The notes beneath the pieces are model-generated. The model was given only the letters and a program-made list of their open reading frames with translations. It was not told the DNA's origin and did no database searches. A DNA stretch of 64,000 nt from an uncultured Alphaproteobacteria bacterium (lineage in GTDB: Bacteria; Pseudomonadota; Alphaproteobacteria; RF32; CAG-239), in contig CAKQUE010000002.1 in NCBI GenBank assembly GCA_934277435.1, positions 66,866 through 130,865 of the forward strand, read 5' to 3'. A program made the position numbers and the translations under genes. Below are positions 7,663-16,124 of the stretch, piece by piece. Position 1 is the stretch's first letter. Every line of letters begins with the position of its first letter.

Positions 7663-8583
7663 TTATATCAGCTGTAACTGTTTGAAAATAGGCACATCAG
7701 TTCTAATTTCAAGATATTTACATAAAAATTTTTGGCAATTTCTTCTAATATTTTCTCGATTTTGGGCAAAATATTTTTGATATTCAAGCTTAAATTTTTC
7801 ACTTTGGCTGCTAAAAACAATTTCTTGCCCTTTATATGCGGCTTTATAATCTCCGCTTGGCGGCGCAACCTCTTCCAAAACATCAAAAATATCAACACAA
7901 TAGACTTTGTTATTTTTTGCCAAAGCGGCGATACTTTTGAATTTTATATTATCAAAACCATAAAAATCGCTCAATATAAAAACTGTGCCCTGCCCTTTTT
8001 GACGATATTCCAAAGAGTTAAGAGCATCACTTAAACTACCGTCATAACTATTAAGCAAGATATTATTGCTTATTTCCGCAATTTTTGCAAACATAGACAT
8101 CAAACTTTTTACACTGCCTTGCGGTTTGAAATAGTAAGAGTTCGCTCCGTCATAAATTAAAAGACTAAATCGGTCTTTGTTGCGAACAGACAGCCAGCCT
8201 AAAAGCGCTGTAATTTTGGCCGCTGTCACAGATTTTAGCTCCTTTTTAGTACCAAAAACCATTGACGACGACAAATCTAAAACCACAGTGATGACTCGGT
8301 CTTTTTCTTCGGCATAAACTTTGGTAAAAGGCTCCGACTTTCGAGCGGTAATGCGCCAGTCAATGTCGCGGATATCATCGCCAAAATTATAGGCGCGCAC
8401 TTCTTCCAGCTCTATTCCCCGTCCTTTGAACGCTGATTTTACATTGCCGGCGCGATTAGAAGTCAAAAAATCGTGCCGCCGCGACAAATACGGCAAATAG
8501 CGCTGTTGCTCTATCAATTCGGGCACAGTTACCGCCAAACCGGTTTTATCGTTCTGCTTTTTATCTTTTTTAAAAAACAGCAT
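7663..8583 (-). CDS. DUF58 protein with von Willebrand-like fold
   Basis: 306 aa. The family core is clear: GRGIELEEVRAYNFGDDIRD followed by the IDWRITAR motif typical of DUF58, and a metal-binding DLSSSM (MIDAS-like) in VVLDLSSSMVFG. No membrane segments are seen, unlike many longer relatives. It lies 12 bases after a MoxR ATPase gene, the standard partner. In other bacteria MoxR-DUF58 pairs act as chaperone/insertase modules, often with BatA/BatB proteins, which are absent here. The start has AAGGA about 9 bases upstream. Confidence 0.9.
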   Translation of the reverse strand: MLFFKKDKKQNDKTGLAVTVPELIEQQRYLPYLSRRHDFLTSNRAGNVKSAFKGRGIELEEVRAYNFGDDIRDIDWRITARKSEPFTKVYAEEKDRVITVVLDLSSSMVFGTKKELKSVTAAKITALLGWLSVRNKDRFSLLIYDGANSYYFKPQGSVKSLMSMFAKIAEISNNILLNSYDGSLSDALNSLEYRQKGQGTVFILSDFYGFDNIKFKSIAALAKNNKVYCVDIFDVLEEVAPPSGDYKAAYKGQEIVFSSQSEKFKLEYQKYFAQNRENIRRNCQKFLCKYLEIRTDVPIFKQLQLI

Positions 8584-8595
8584 CGTTCTAATTCC

Positions 8596-9585
8596 TTATG
8601 GCAGCGGAACAATTTTCAGCAAACGAGTGATAATATCATCTGCCGAAAGTCCTGAGGCTTGCGCCTCAAAGCTCAATATAATCCGGTGCCGCAAAACATC
8701 ATAGACCACAGCATGCACATCTTCCGGAGTCACAAAATCACGCCCCGCCAGCCAAGCGTTGATTTTGGCGCATTTATCAAGGGCGATGGTCGCACGCGGG
8801 CTAGCACCAAAAGCAATAGTATTTTTTAATGATTCGTCATATTTTTCGGGGTGACGAGTCGCCGTAATCAGCTGAATCAAATATTCTTCAACCGCATCGC
8901 TGCAGTGAATTTTATAGGCTTCCTGACGCGCGGCAAAAACATCTTCTGCTTTAATCGAGCCGAATTTAGCCTTAAATTGCGCCACGCTGTCGGCAGCAGT
9001 TTGTGTGCTGTTTTCTTCATTGCGAACCAGCTGCAAAATTTTACGCTCGGTTACGGCTTCCGGCTGGTCAATTTTGATATACATCAAAAATCTATCCAGT
9101 TGGGCTTCAGGCAGATTATAAGTTCCCTCGTGTTCAATCGGGTTTTGGGTGGCCATAACCATAAACAATTTCGGCAATTTATATTGCTTTCCGCCAACGC
9201 TAACCTGACGTTCAGCCATAGCCTCAAGCAGTGCCGACTGCACTTTGGCCGGCGCGCGGTTAATTTCATCAGCCAAAACAAGATTGGCAAAAATCGGACC
9301 TTTACGAAACTCAAATTGTCCGGTTGAGGCCACATAAATATCACTTCCGGTAATATCCGACGGCAACAAATCCGGCGTAAACTGAATACGGCTGTAAGCG
9401 GCTTCTATACACTCGGACAAAGTTTTTATGGCCTTGGTTTTTGCCAGCCCCGGAGCACCTTCTACCAACGCATGACCGTCTGCCAGCATGGTGATAATCA
9501 GTTTGCGGACAAGCTCTTCCTGACCTAAAATCCGGCTTTCCATAAATTGTTTCAAATTGGTGATTTTTTCTCTGACTTCTGACAT
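8596..9585 (-). CDS. MoxR-family AAA+ ATPase
   Basis: 329 aa. Walker A is EGAPGLAKTKA, Walker B is LVLADEINRAPAKVQ, and the sensor region FMVMATQNPIEHEGTY is diagnostic of MoxR. The C-terminal lid contains GASPRATIALDKCAK. The family uses ATP to remodel or activate protein complexes, usually with a vWA-domain partner. The partner here is the DUF58 gene immediately downstream. GAGAGG precedes the start. It is divergent from uvrD across about 107 bases that must hold both promoters. Confidence 0.93.
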   Translation of the reverse strand: MSEVREKITNLKQFMESRILGQEELVRKLIITMLADGHALVEGAPGLAKTKAIKTLSECIEAAYSRIQFTPDLLPSDITGSDIYVASTGQFEFRKGPIFANLVLADEINRAPAKVQSALLEAMAERQVSVGGKQYKLPKLFMVMATQNPIEHEGTYNLPEAQLDRFLMYIKIDQPEAVTERKILQLVRNEENSTQTAADSVAQFKAKFGSIKAEDVFAARQEAYKIHCSDAVEEYLIQLITATRHPEKYDESLKNTIAFGASPRATIALDKCAKINAWLAGRDFVTPEDVHAVVYDVLRHRIILSFEAQASGLSADDIITRLLKIVPLP

Positions 9586-9692
9586 TTTACGCCTCTCAAA
9601 AAATTGTACGCAAGTCTAAATAAAGACTTTCTTTTCTCTTATATTTACGATATATAAGTTTTAAAACTGTTAAAAACAAGAAGATTTCAAAA

Positions 9693-12035
9693 ATGAGCGA
9701 TATATTTGATTTAGACGACAGCAGCTGCGCGCCGCAGATTTATGACAATATCAGCGCTTTGCGCCCCTCCGCGCCGTGGCTGAACGAGCTTAATCCAGAG
9801 CAAAAGCAAGCTGTGGAAACAACCGAAGGTCCGTTGTTGGTGCTTTCTGGCGCCGGCACCGGCAAAACCAAGGTTTTGACCACCCGCTTGGCTTATATTT
9901 TGACAATGCGGAAGGCTCAGCCGTGGAATTGTTTGGTTGTCACCTTTACCAACCGCGCCGCCAAAGAAATGAAAGAACGTGTGCAAAACCTTATTGGAGA
10001 TATGGCAAACAGCGTTTGGCTTGGCACTTTTCACAGCATCTGTGTCAAAATTCTGCGCGCTCATGCCGAAGTGGTCGGTCTGCATTCCAACTTTACGATT
10101 TTGGGCGAAGACGACCAAAAACGTTTGATTAAACAAATTTGCGAAGCCTCCGGCATAGATGAAAAAAAATATCCGGCGCAAAGTCTGATGGAAAGAATTG
10201 CCCGCCTCAAAGATAAGGGCATTACCGTGGATAAAGCGGCGCAAGATTATCGCTCTAATGTTTTGCTGGAAGTCTACAAAAAATATCAAGCCCGTTTGGT
10301 GGAGCTGAACTGCGTTGATTTTGGCGATATATTGCTGGATACGCTTACTATTTTGATGTCTGACGCCGAGATTTTGCGTAAATATCAAGAAAAATTTCAA
10401 TATATTATGGTGGACGAGTATCAAGATACCAACGTTACGCAATATCTGTTTTTACGTCTGCTTTCGCAAAAATATCGCAATTTGTGCTGTGTGGGTGATG
10501 ACGACCAATCCATTTATTCTTGGCGCGGGGCGGAAATTGAAAACATTATGCGCTTTCAAAAAGATTTTGAGGACGCTAAAGTTATCCGTTTGGAGCGCAA
10601 CTATCGTTCAACCGCCAATATTTTAAACGCGGCTTCGGCGCTGATAGCCCACAATTCAACACGCTTGGGCAAAACTTTACGCGTGGCCGAAAATAGTCCG
10701 GCATGCCGAGGGGCTAACGAAAAAATCAAAGTTTTGAGCATTTACAGCGGCGAAGAAGAAGCCAAATGGATTGCCTCTGAAATTGAGCGGCTGCACCGCG
10801 GCGGACACCCCTACTCCGATTTTGCGGTTTTGGTGCGCACGGCTTTTCAAACCCGAGAATTTGAAGAAAAATTTATCAGCGAAGCCATACCATATCAGGT
10901 TATCGGCGGACCAAAATTCTATGAACGCGCGGAAATCCGTGATTTATTGGCTTATTTCAGAGTTATTTTGCAGCCTAGCGATGATCTGGCGTTTGAGCGC
11001 ATTATCAATAAGCCGGCGCGCGGTATTGGCGCCAAGACCATAGAAAAACTGCAAGAAGCAGCCCGTAGTAATCATACTTCTATGTTTGCGGCGGTTAATA
11101 TTCTGTTGGAAAACGGCGGATTAAGCGGCAAAGCTAAAGCAAATTTAAGCGAGCTTACGGCAAAATTTGCCGAATGGCAACGCGTGGCCAACGCCGTTTC
11201 TCCAAACGACTTAGCCGAACAGGTTTTGGACGAGTCCGGATATTTGGAAATGCTGAAAAATGATACTTCGGCTGACGCTCCGGGGCGTATTGAAAACTTG
11301 AAAGAACTTGTCGGCGTGATGAGCGACACCGAAAACTATCCGAATTTGGCGGAATTTTTGGAACACGTCAGTCTGGTTATGGATAACGACAACGCCGTTG
11401 ACAACAATAAGGTTATGCTGATAACACTGCACTCCGCCAAAGGTTTGGAATTTAACATCGTCTTTTTACCGGGGTGGGAAGAAGGCTTGTTTCCACACCA
11501 AAAAAGCCTTGATGAAGGCGGAACCAATTCGCTGGAAGAAGAGCGTCGCCTCGCCTATGTGGCTATTACGCGCGCCAAACAAAAACTCTATATCACCACC
11601 ACTTATTGCCGCCGCGTATATGGACAATGGCAAAACAATATGCCGTCGCGCTTTTTGAATGAAATTCCGACTTCGACACTGGATATTGTCAACCAAACCA
11701 GCAGCTGCTACAACGGCGGCGGTTCTGGTTACAATTCATACGGCAACAACAGCGGTTATAACGGCGGATACAAAAAATACGGCAGCAAATACAGCAACAA
11801 GCCAAAATTTTCGACCAAGCCTAGTTATCAAGCCGACTATGACTATGAACCTGACGATTATGCTGATTATGATTCGTATCAAAGCAGCAAGGCGTCCAGT
11901 CTGGTTGGCACAAGAGTATATCACGAAAGTTTTGGCTATGGTAAAATAGCCAATGTTGAGGGGCAAACCTGCGAAGTGGAATTTGAAAAATTCGGCCGCC
12001 GCAAAATTATGGGAACATACCTAAGAAGAGCCTGA
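9693..12035 (+). CDS. uvrD: UvrD/PcrA-type DNA helicase (superfamily 1)
   Basis: 780 aa. 3'-5' helicase of nucleotide excision and mismatch repair. Motifs in order: Q motif LNPEQKQAVE, Walker A LSGAGTGKTK, VTFTNRAAKEMKER, VDEYQDTN, GDDDQSIYSWRGA, RLERNYRST, TLHSAKGLEF and YVAITRAK. The C terminus ends in the domain typical of PcrA/UvrD (VYHESFGYGKIANVEGQ). Between helicase core and that domain is an unusual low-complexity linker of about 65 residues rich in Gly, Tyr, Asn and Ser. The ATG is preceded only by AAGA. The gene is a single unit closed by a bidirectional terminator. Confidence 0.95.
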   Translation: MSDIFDLDDSSCAPQIYDNISALRPSAPWLNELNPEQKQAVETTEGPLLVLSGAGTGKTKVLTTRLAYILTMRKAQPWNCLVVTFTNRAAKEMKERVQNLIGDMANSVWLGTFHSICVKILRAHAEVVGLHSNFTILGEDDQKRLIKQICEASGIDEKKYPAQSLMERIARLKDKGITVDKAAQDYRSNVLLEVYKKYQARLVELNCVDFGDILLDTLTILMSDAEILRKYQEKFQYIMVDEYQDTNVTQYLFLRLLSQKYRNLCCVGDDDQSIYSWRGAEIENIMRFQKDFEDAKVIRLERNYRSTANILNAASALIAHNSTRLGKTLRVAENSPACRGANEKIKVLSIYSGEEEAKWIASEIERLHRGGHPYSDFAVLVRTAFQTREFEEKFISEAIPYQVIGGPKFYERAEIRDLLAYFRVILQPSDDLAFERIINKPARGIGAKTIEKLQEAARSNHTSMFAAVNILLENGGLSGKAKANLSELTAKFAEWQRVANAVSPNDLAEQVLDESGYLEMLKNDTSADAPGRIENLKELVGVMSDTENYPNLAEFLEHVSLVMDNDNAVDNNKVMLITLHSAKGLEFNIVFLPGWEEGLFPHQKSLDEGGTNSLEEERRLAYVAITRAKQKLYITTTYCRRVYGQWQNNMPSRFLNEIPTSTLDIVNQTSSCYNGGGSGYNSYGNNSGYNGGYKKYGSKYSNKPKFSTKPSYQADYDYEPDDYADYDSYQSSKASSLVGTRVYHESFGYGKIANVEGQTCEVEFEKFGRRKIMGTYLRRA

Positions 12036-12051
12036 TTCAAGAAATTTAAAA

Positions 12052-12088
12052 GAAGAAACACCATAGGCGGCAACCTACGGTGTTTCTT
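12052..12088. terminator. Bidirectional terminator between uvrD and the gene at 12098
   Basis: AGAAACACC and GGTGTTTCT with flanking A and T runs form a long stem around CATAGGCGGCAACCTACG. It can end both converging genes. Confidence 0.85.
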
Positions 12089-12097
12089 ATTAAATAT

Positions 12098-12826
12098 TCA
12101 AGACTTTTTTACAACCTGTTTAACATTGTTATAAATGCTTATAAGTACTAAAACCAGCAAAACTGCACAGCCGGCAATGGCAATATAAAACCATATATTC
12201 AGCGGCAATTCCTCAATATGATGCAGATTGTACCAAAGAATTTCCAATGCAGAACACCAAAATTTATAGACTCCGACAAAAATAGTGCCAAATCCAATAA
12301 GAGCACCGCAAACACCAAGCGTGAAAAGTACACACATTGCAGCACATATCACCATACAGATTAAACACATATCGTGATAATCCAATTCTTCTTGATTAGG
12401 ATACTTATCATTATATAAGCCTCTATGGAAGCGCCAATCCAACCAATCGCCATCGGTAATTTTCGGCTCTGACAATTTTTTCAACCGTTTTCTATTGTGC
12501 TTTTTCCATCTTCTTGACTGCTCAAACAAAAGCAGATAACAAAAACAATGATGTTTACACTGCCAAAAAGTCGCCAAATCCACACAAAAAACAGCAGCCC
12601 CAACAACTATATCCCAATTTTCTTTCCACTCAAGTAATAAGAACGGAATACAAAAATATAGAAAAGCTATCAGAAAATAAATATCAATGTATCTACTATT
12701 TTGTCGCAACTCCGATTGCTTGTTTTTTGTATTTTTGAGCAATAAGGGCTTGGACAGTCGCGGGACCAGAGCAATAATGACAACTATTCCGGCAAGCATA
12801 AGTAAAGTTACAAATCCTCCATACAT
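12098..12826 (-). CDS. Membrane protein of unknown function (242 aa)
   Basis: Hydrophobic segments lie at about residues 3-22, 48-66, 70-87, 152-185 (possibly two) and 213-236. A basic cytosolic loop sits between them (RRWKKHNRKRLKKL), followed by a Trp/Asp-rich stretch (DGDWLDWRFHRG). Several Cys and His occur in and around the segments (CKHHCFC). No known family is recognised. The start is ATG preceded by TTTTATTGTT with no ribosome binding site. The upstream TTGACA-N30-AGAGTTA block at 12862-12904 is shared with the genes at 63161 and 63691, also unknown membrane proteins. Confidence 0.7.
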   Translation of the reverse strand: MYGGFVTLLMLAGIVVIIALVPRLSKPLLLKNTKNKQSELRQNSRYIDIYFLIAFLYFCIPFLLLEWKENWDIVVGAAVFCVDLATFWQCKHHCFCYLLLFEQSRRWKKHNRKRLKKLSEPKITDGDWLDWRFHRGLYNDKYPNQEELDYHDMCLICMVICAAMCVLFTLGVCGALIGFGTIFVGVYKFWCSALEILWYNLHHIEELPLNIWFYIAIAGCAVLLVLVLISIYNNVKQVVKKS

Positions 12827-12861
12827 AACAATAAAATTTAAAAATTAAACAAAATTATACT

Positions 12862-12904
12862 TAACTCTGTTTAAAAGAAAAACATTTTTACCTATTTTTG
12901 TCAA
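12862..12904 (-). promoter_or_regulatory. TTGACA-N30-AGAGTTA promoter block
   Basis: On the minus strand TTGACA (12904-12899) is followed after exactly 30 bases by AGAGTTA (12868-12862). The -10 region (TTTTCT at the expected distance) is weak, so identification rests on the same spacing at 63196-63238 and 63728-63770. Confidence 0.55.
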
Positions 12905-12929
12905 GTTATTTTAAAATCAGATGACAAGA

Positions 12930-12963
12930 AAAAAATACCGGCTGCTATTTCTAACAACCGGTA
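12930..12963 (-). terminator. gyrA terminator (ACCGG hairpin family)
   Basis: TACCGG (12936-12941) and CCGGTA (12958-12963) form the stem; TTTTTTTCTTG follows on the minus strand. The loop GCTGCTATTTCTAACAA resembles that of the hairpin at 6571-6602. Confidence 0.85.
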
Positions 12964-12995
12964 TTTATTTTTAAAAACTCAGTAAAATCTTAACC

Positions 12996-15800
12996 TTATT
13001 CGTCCGAATTTGTGGTTTCCGGCTCAGTTACGAAATCATCAGCCATATCATCAGCAACATCGTCTAAAACATCGTTGCCATCTTCGTCGATTTCTTCATC
13101 GGCGTCAGCATCGGCGTCCAGCCATGTTACGGAAACAACTTTTTCATCTTCGCCAGTACGGAACAAGATAACACCTTGTGTCTTACGTCCGGCCACACGG
13201 ATATCATCAACCGGCATACGGATAAGCTTGCCGCCGTCGGTAACCATCATAATTTCCTTACCATCTTCAATTGGGAACGAGCTTACAACTTCTTTGTTGC
13301 GCGGTGACATTTCCATATTGGCAATACCCTGGCCGCCGCGTCCGGTTACGCGATATTCATATGAAGACGTACGCTTACCATAACCGGTTACGGTAACAGT
13401 CAAAATAAACTCTTCAGCTTTGCGCATTTCTTCAAATTTAGCCATATCAAGCAAATTCAACAACCCTGTTTGGTCTGGAGAAATGCAAGCATCGCCTCCG
13501 CTTTCGGCTTCCATACGTTTCATAGCGCTGGAAACACGCAGATATTCATCACGTTCTTCCACGCTAGCAGTGCAATGTTTCAAAATAGACATTGAAATAA
13601 CTTCATCATCGCCTTGCAGCTTGATACCGCGCACGCCGGTAGAATTACGACCGACAAACACGCGCAAATCCTCCACCGCAAAACGAATACATTTACCGCT
13701 CTTTGCTGCCAGCATAATATCGTTGCTATCATCACACAAAGCCACATTGATGAGCTTATCGCCCTCGTCCAGTTTCATAGCGATTTTACCATTAGATTGA
13801 ACATTGACAAAGTCCATCAGGCTGTTGCGGCGAATATTGCCTTTAGCAGTGGCAAATGCAATAGACAGGTTCTCGCAATCGGCTTCATTTTCTGGCAATT
13901 TCATAATGGCTGTGATTGTTTCGCCCTGCACCAGCGGCAGCAGATTGATAAACGGCTTACCTTTAGATGTCGGTGAACCCAGCGGCAGTTTATAAACCTT
14001 CATCTTATAAACAATGCCTTTGTTAGAGAAGAACAGTACCGGAGTATGGGTGCTGGCCACAAACAAGCGGGTAACAAAATCTTCTTCTTTAGTGGTCATA
14101 CCTGATTTACCCTTTCCACCGCGTTTTTGCGCCTTATAAGCATTAAGCGGCACACGTTTGATATAACCGGCTTCGGTCACGGTCACAACCATTTCTTCTC
14201 GCTGAATCAAAGACTCGATATCTTGGTTGTATTCAATGTCTTCAATTTTGGTCAAACGCGGAGTAGCGTATTCGTCTTTGACGGCAACCAATTCATCGCG
14301 CATAATGCCATAAAGTTTTTCACGGCTAGCCAAAATAGAAAGAAATTCTTTAATATCTTCACCCAAAGAAACCAATTCATCGTGAATTTTATCACGTTCC
14401 AAACCGGTCAAGCGTTGCAGTTTCAAATCCAAAATGGCTTTGGCTTGGTCATCAGACAAGCGATATAGACCGTTTTCAACTTTTCTATCCGGTTCATCAA
14501 TCAAATTAACCCAATCTTCAATAGAAGCGGCAGGCCAAGCCTTGCCAACCAAAGAGTCTTTAGCGTCTTGCGGCGTTGGCGCAGTTTTAATCAGTTCGAT
14601 AACTTCGTCCAAATTTTCCACAGCTATAGCCAAACCAACCAATACATGCGCGCGGTTACGAGCTTTATTCAAGCGATAAATCGTACGGCGGCGGATAACT
14701 TCTTCACGAAATTCAATAAAGGTCGAGATAATGTCTTTCAAGTTCATCATCATCGGGCGGCCACCGTTAATCGCCAGCATATTCATACCAAAGCTGGTTT
14801 GCAGAGCCGTAAACTTATAGAGCTGATTCAAAACCACATCGGCTTGGAAATCGCGCTTAATTTCTATCACAATACGCACGCCCTGACGGTCGGACTCATC
14901 ACGGATATCAGAGATACCCTCAACTTTTTTATCTTTTACCAATTCGGCAATGTGTGAAACCAAAGCCGCTTTGTTTACCTGATACGGCACTTCATGCACG
15001 ATAATGGCTTCTTTATCCTTGCGGATTTCCTCAATAGTGCATTTAGCGCGCATCATAATAGAGCCGCGGCCGGTCAAATAAGCCTGTTTAGCCCCGCCGT
15101 AACCCAAAATCAAACCGCCGGTCGGGAAATCCGGTCCCGGAACAATGCTGACCAGTTCTTCAATACTGATTTCCGGATTGTCAATATAGGCGCAGCAAGC
15201 ATCAATCACCTCGCCCAAATTGTGCGGAGGAATGTTTGTGGCCATACCAACGGCAATACCGTTGCCGCCGTTTACCAGCAAGTTAGGGAAACGCGCCGGC
15301 AAAACTGTCGGTTCTTGTAAAGATTCATCATAGTTTGGCATAAAGTCAACAGTATCTTCGTCCAAATTGTCGGTCAAACAAGAAGAAACTTTAGCGAGTC
15401 TGGCTTCGGTATAACGCATAGCAGCAGCGCCATCACCATCCATAGAGCCAAAGTTACCTTGTCCGTCAACCAATGTCAGACGCATAGAAAACGGCTGCGC
15501 CATACGCACCATGGCTTCATAAATAGAGCTATCGCCATGCGGGTGATATTTACCCATAACATCGCCGACGATACGCGCCGATTTACGATATGGTTTGGTG
15601 CAGTCATAACCGTTTTCATACATGCCGTAAATAATGCGGCGATGCACAGGTTTCATACCGTCACGAGCATCTGGCAACGCACGCGACACAATCACGCTCA
15701 TGGCATAGTCCAAATATGAACGGCGCATTTCTTCCGAAATCATAGTCGGGGCAATGTTATCAGACTTAATGACATCTGTGTTTTCAATTTCTTCTGTCAC
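12996..15800 (-). CDS. gyrA: DNA gyrase subunit A
   Basis: About 934 aa. DNA-cleaving and wrapping subunit of gyrase. Visible parts: the N-terminal DYAMSVIVSRALPDARDG, the quinolone-resistance region KYHPHGDSSIYEAMVRMAQ, and the catalytic Tyr in AMRYTEARLAK. The C-terminal beta-pinwheel carries the gyrase box variant QKRGGKGKSG, and the tail is highly acidic (DADADADEEIDEDG). I place the start at the GTG at 15800, because AGAGGT lies 6 bases upstream and the protein then begins TEEIENTDV. The in-frame extension to 15890 looks like leader. In the resistance region, Ser-Ser-Ile-Tyr-Glu replaces the E. coli Ser-Ala-Val-Tyr-Asp. gyrB is not in the window. Confidence 0.97.
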   Translation of the reverse strand: MTEEIENTDVIKSDNIAPTMISEEMRRSYLDYAMSVIVSRALPDARDGMKPVHRRIIYGMYENGYDCTKPYRKSARIVGDVMGKYHPHGDSSIYEAMVRMAQPFSMRLTLVDGQGNFGSMDGDGAAAMRYTEARLAKVSSCLTDNLDEDTVDFMPNYDESLQEPTVLPARFPNLLVNGGNGIAVGMATNIPPHNLGEVIDACCAYIDNPEISIEELVSIVPGPDFPTGGLILGYGGAKQAYLTGRGSIMMRAKCTIEEIRKDKEAIIVHEVPYQVNKAALVSHIAELVKDKKVEGISDIRDESDRQGVRIVIEIKRDFQADVVLNQLYKFTALQTSFGMNMLAINGGRPMMMNLKDIISTFIEFREEVIRRRTIYRLNKARNRAHVLVGLAIAVENLDEVIELIKTAPTPQDAKDSLVGKAWPAASIEDWVNLIDEPDRKVENGLYRLSDDQAKAILDLKLQRLTGLERDKIHDELVSLGEDIKEFLSILASREKLYGIMRDELVAVKDEYATPRLTKIEDIEYNQDIESLIQREEMVVTVTEAGYIKRVPLNAYKAQKRGGKGKSGMTTKEEDFVTRLFVASTHTPVLFFSNKGIVYKMKVYKLPLGSPTSKGKPFINLLPLVQGETITAIMKLPENEADCENLSIAFATAKGNIRRNSLMDFVNVQSNGKIAMKLDEGDKLINVALCDDSNDIMLAAKSGKCIRFAVEDLRVFVGRNSTGVRGIKLQGDDEVISMSILKHCTASVEERDEYLRVSSAMKRMEAESGGDACISPDQTGLLNLLDMAKFEEMRKAEEFILTVTVTGYGKRTSSYEYRVTGRGGQGIANMEMSPRNKEVVSSFPIEDGKEIMMVTDGGKLIRMPVDDIRVAGRKTQGVILFRTGEDEKVVSVTWLDADADADEEIDEDGNDVLDDVADDMADDFVTEPETTNSDE

Positions 15801-15957
15801 TTTATACCTCTTTTCTTTAAACTTGTTAAACTGCTTAAACATAGCAAAAATTAGCTTTGAGAAAAAGTTTTTTCTCCGATTTATACCCAAAATAAAATAG
15901 GACTTTTGCGTCTATGGGCAAAAAAAGCGCCTTAAAATCGATTTTTCTTTTTAAAAG

Positions 15958-15986
15958 TTAACAAAAAATTACATCTGGACTATATT
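15958..15986 (+). promoter_or_regulatory. Promoter of a short plus-strand transcript
   Basis: TTAACA (15958-15963), 17-bp spacer, TATATT (15981-15986). No annotated long gene follows; the next terminator is at 16073-16118. Confidence 0.55.
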
Positions 15987-15995
15987 GGGTAAAAA

Positions 15996-16070
15996 ATGAT
16001 AAAATTTGGAAAAATCGGTGAAGAATGGAACACACCTTTAGAAATTGTATCTGTTATCAATATTGATTAA
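15996..16070 (+). CDS. Possible 24-aa peptide or small RNA between promoter and terminator
   Basis: A short frame MIKFGKIGEEWNTPLEIVSV ending in INID starts about 10 bases after a good promoter and stops just before an intrinsic terminator. The whole unit is about 130 bases. It could be a small peptide or a small regulatory RNA whose frame is incidental. There is no convincing ribosome binding site (GGGT only). It lies divergent from gyrA and converges on the unknown gene at 16125-17309. The evidence is the promoter-to-terminator spacing only. Confidence 0.3.
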   Translation: MIKFGKIGEEWNTPLEIVSVINID

Positions 16071-16072
16071 AT

Positions 16073-16118
16073 TAAAAAAAGCACTGCTACTTTAAAGTAA
16101 CAATGCTTTTTTGTTTTT
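16073..16118. terminator. Bidirectional terminator
   Basis: AAAAAAAGCACTGCTACTTT pairs imperfectly with AAAGTAACAATGCTTTTTTG. T-runs occur on both strands, so it can end the short unit at 15996 and the gene at 16125-17309. Confidence 0.75.
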
Positions 16119-16124
16119 CGGTAC

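Noticed and set aside
15801..15890. N-terminal extension of gyrA
   Set aside because: AGAGGT plus GTG at 15800 gives a normal GyrA start; the extension is AT-rich leader.
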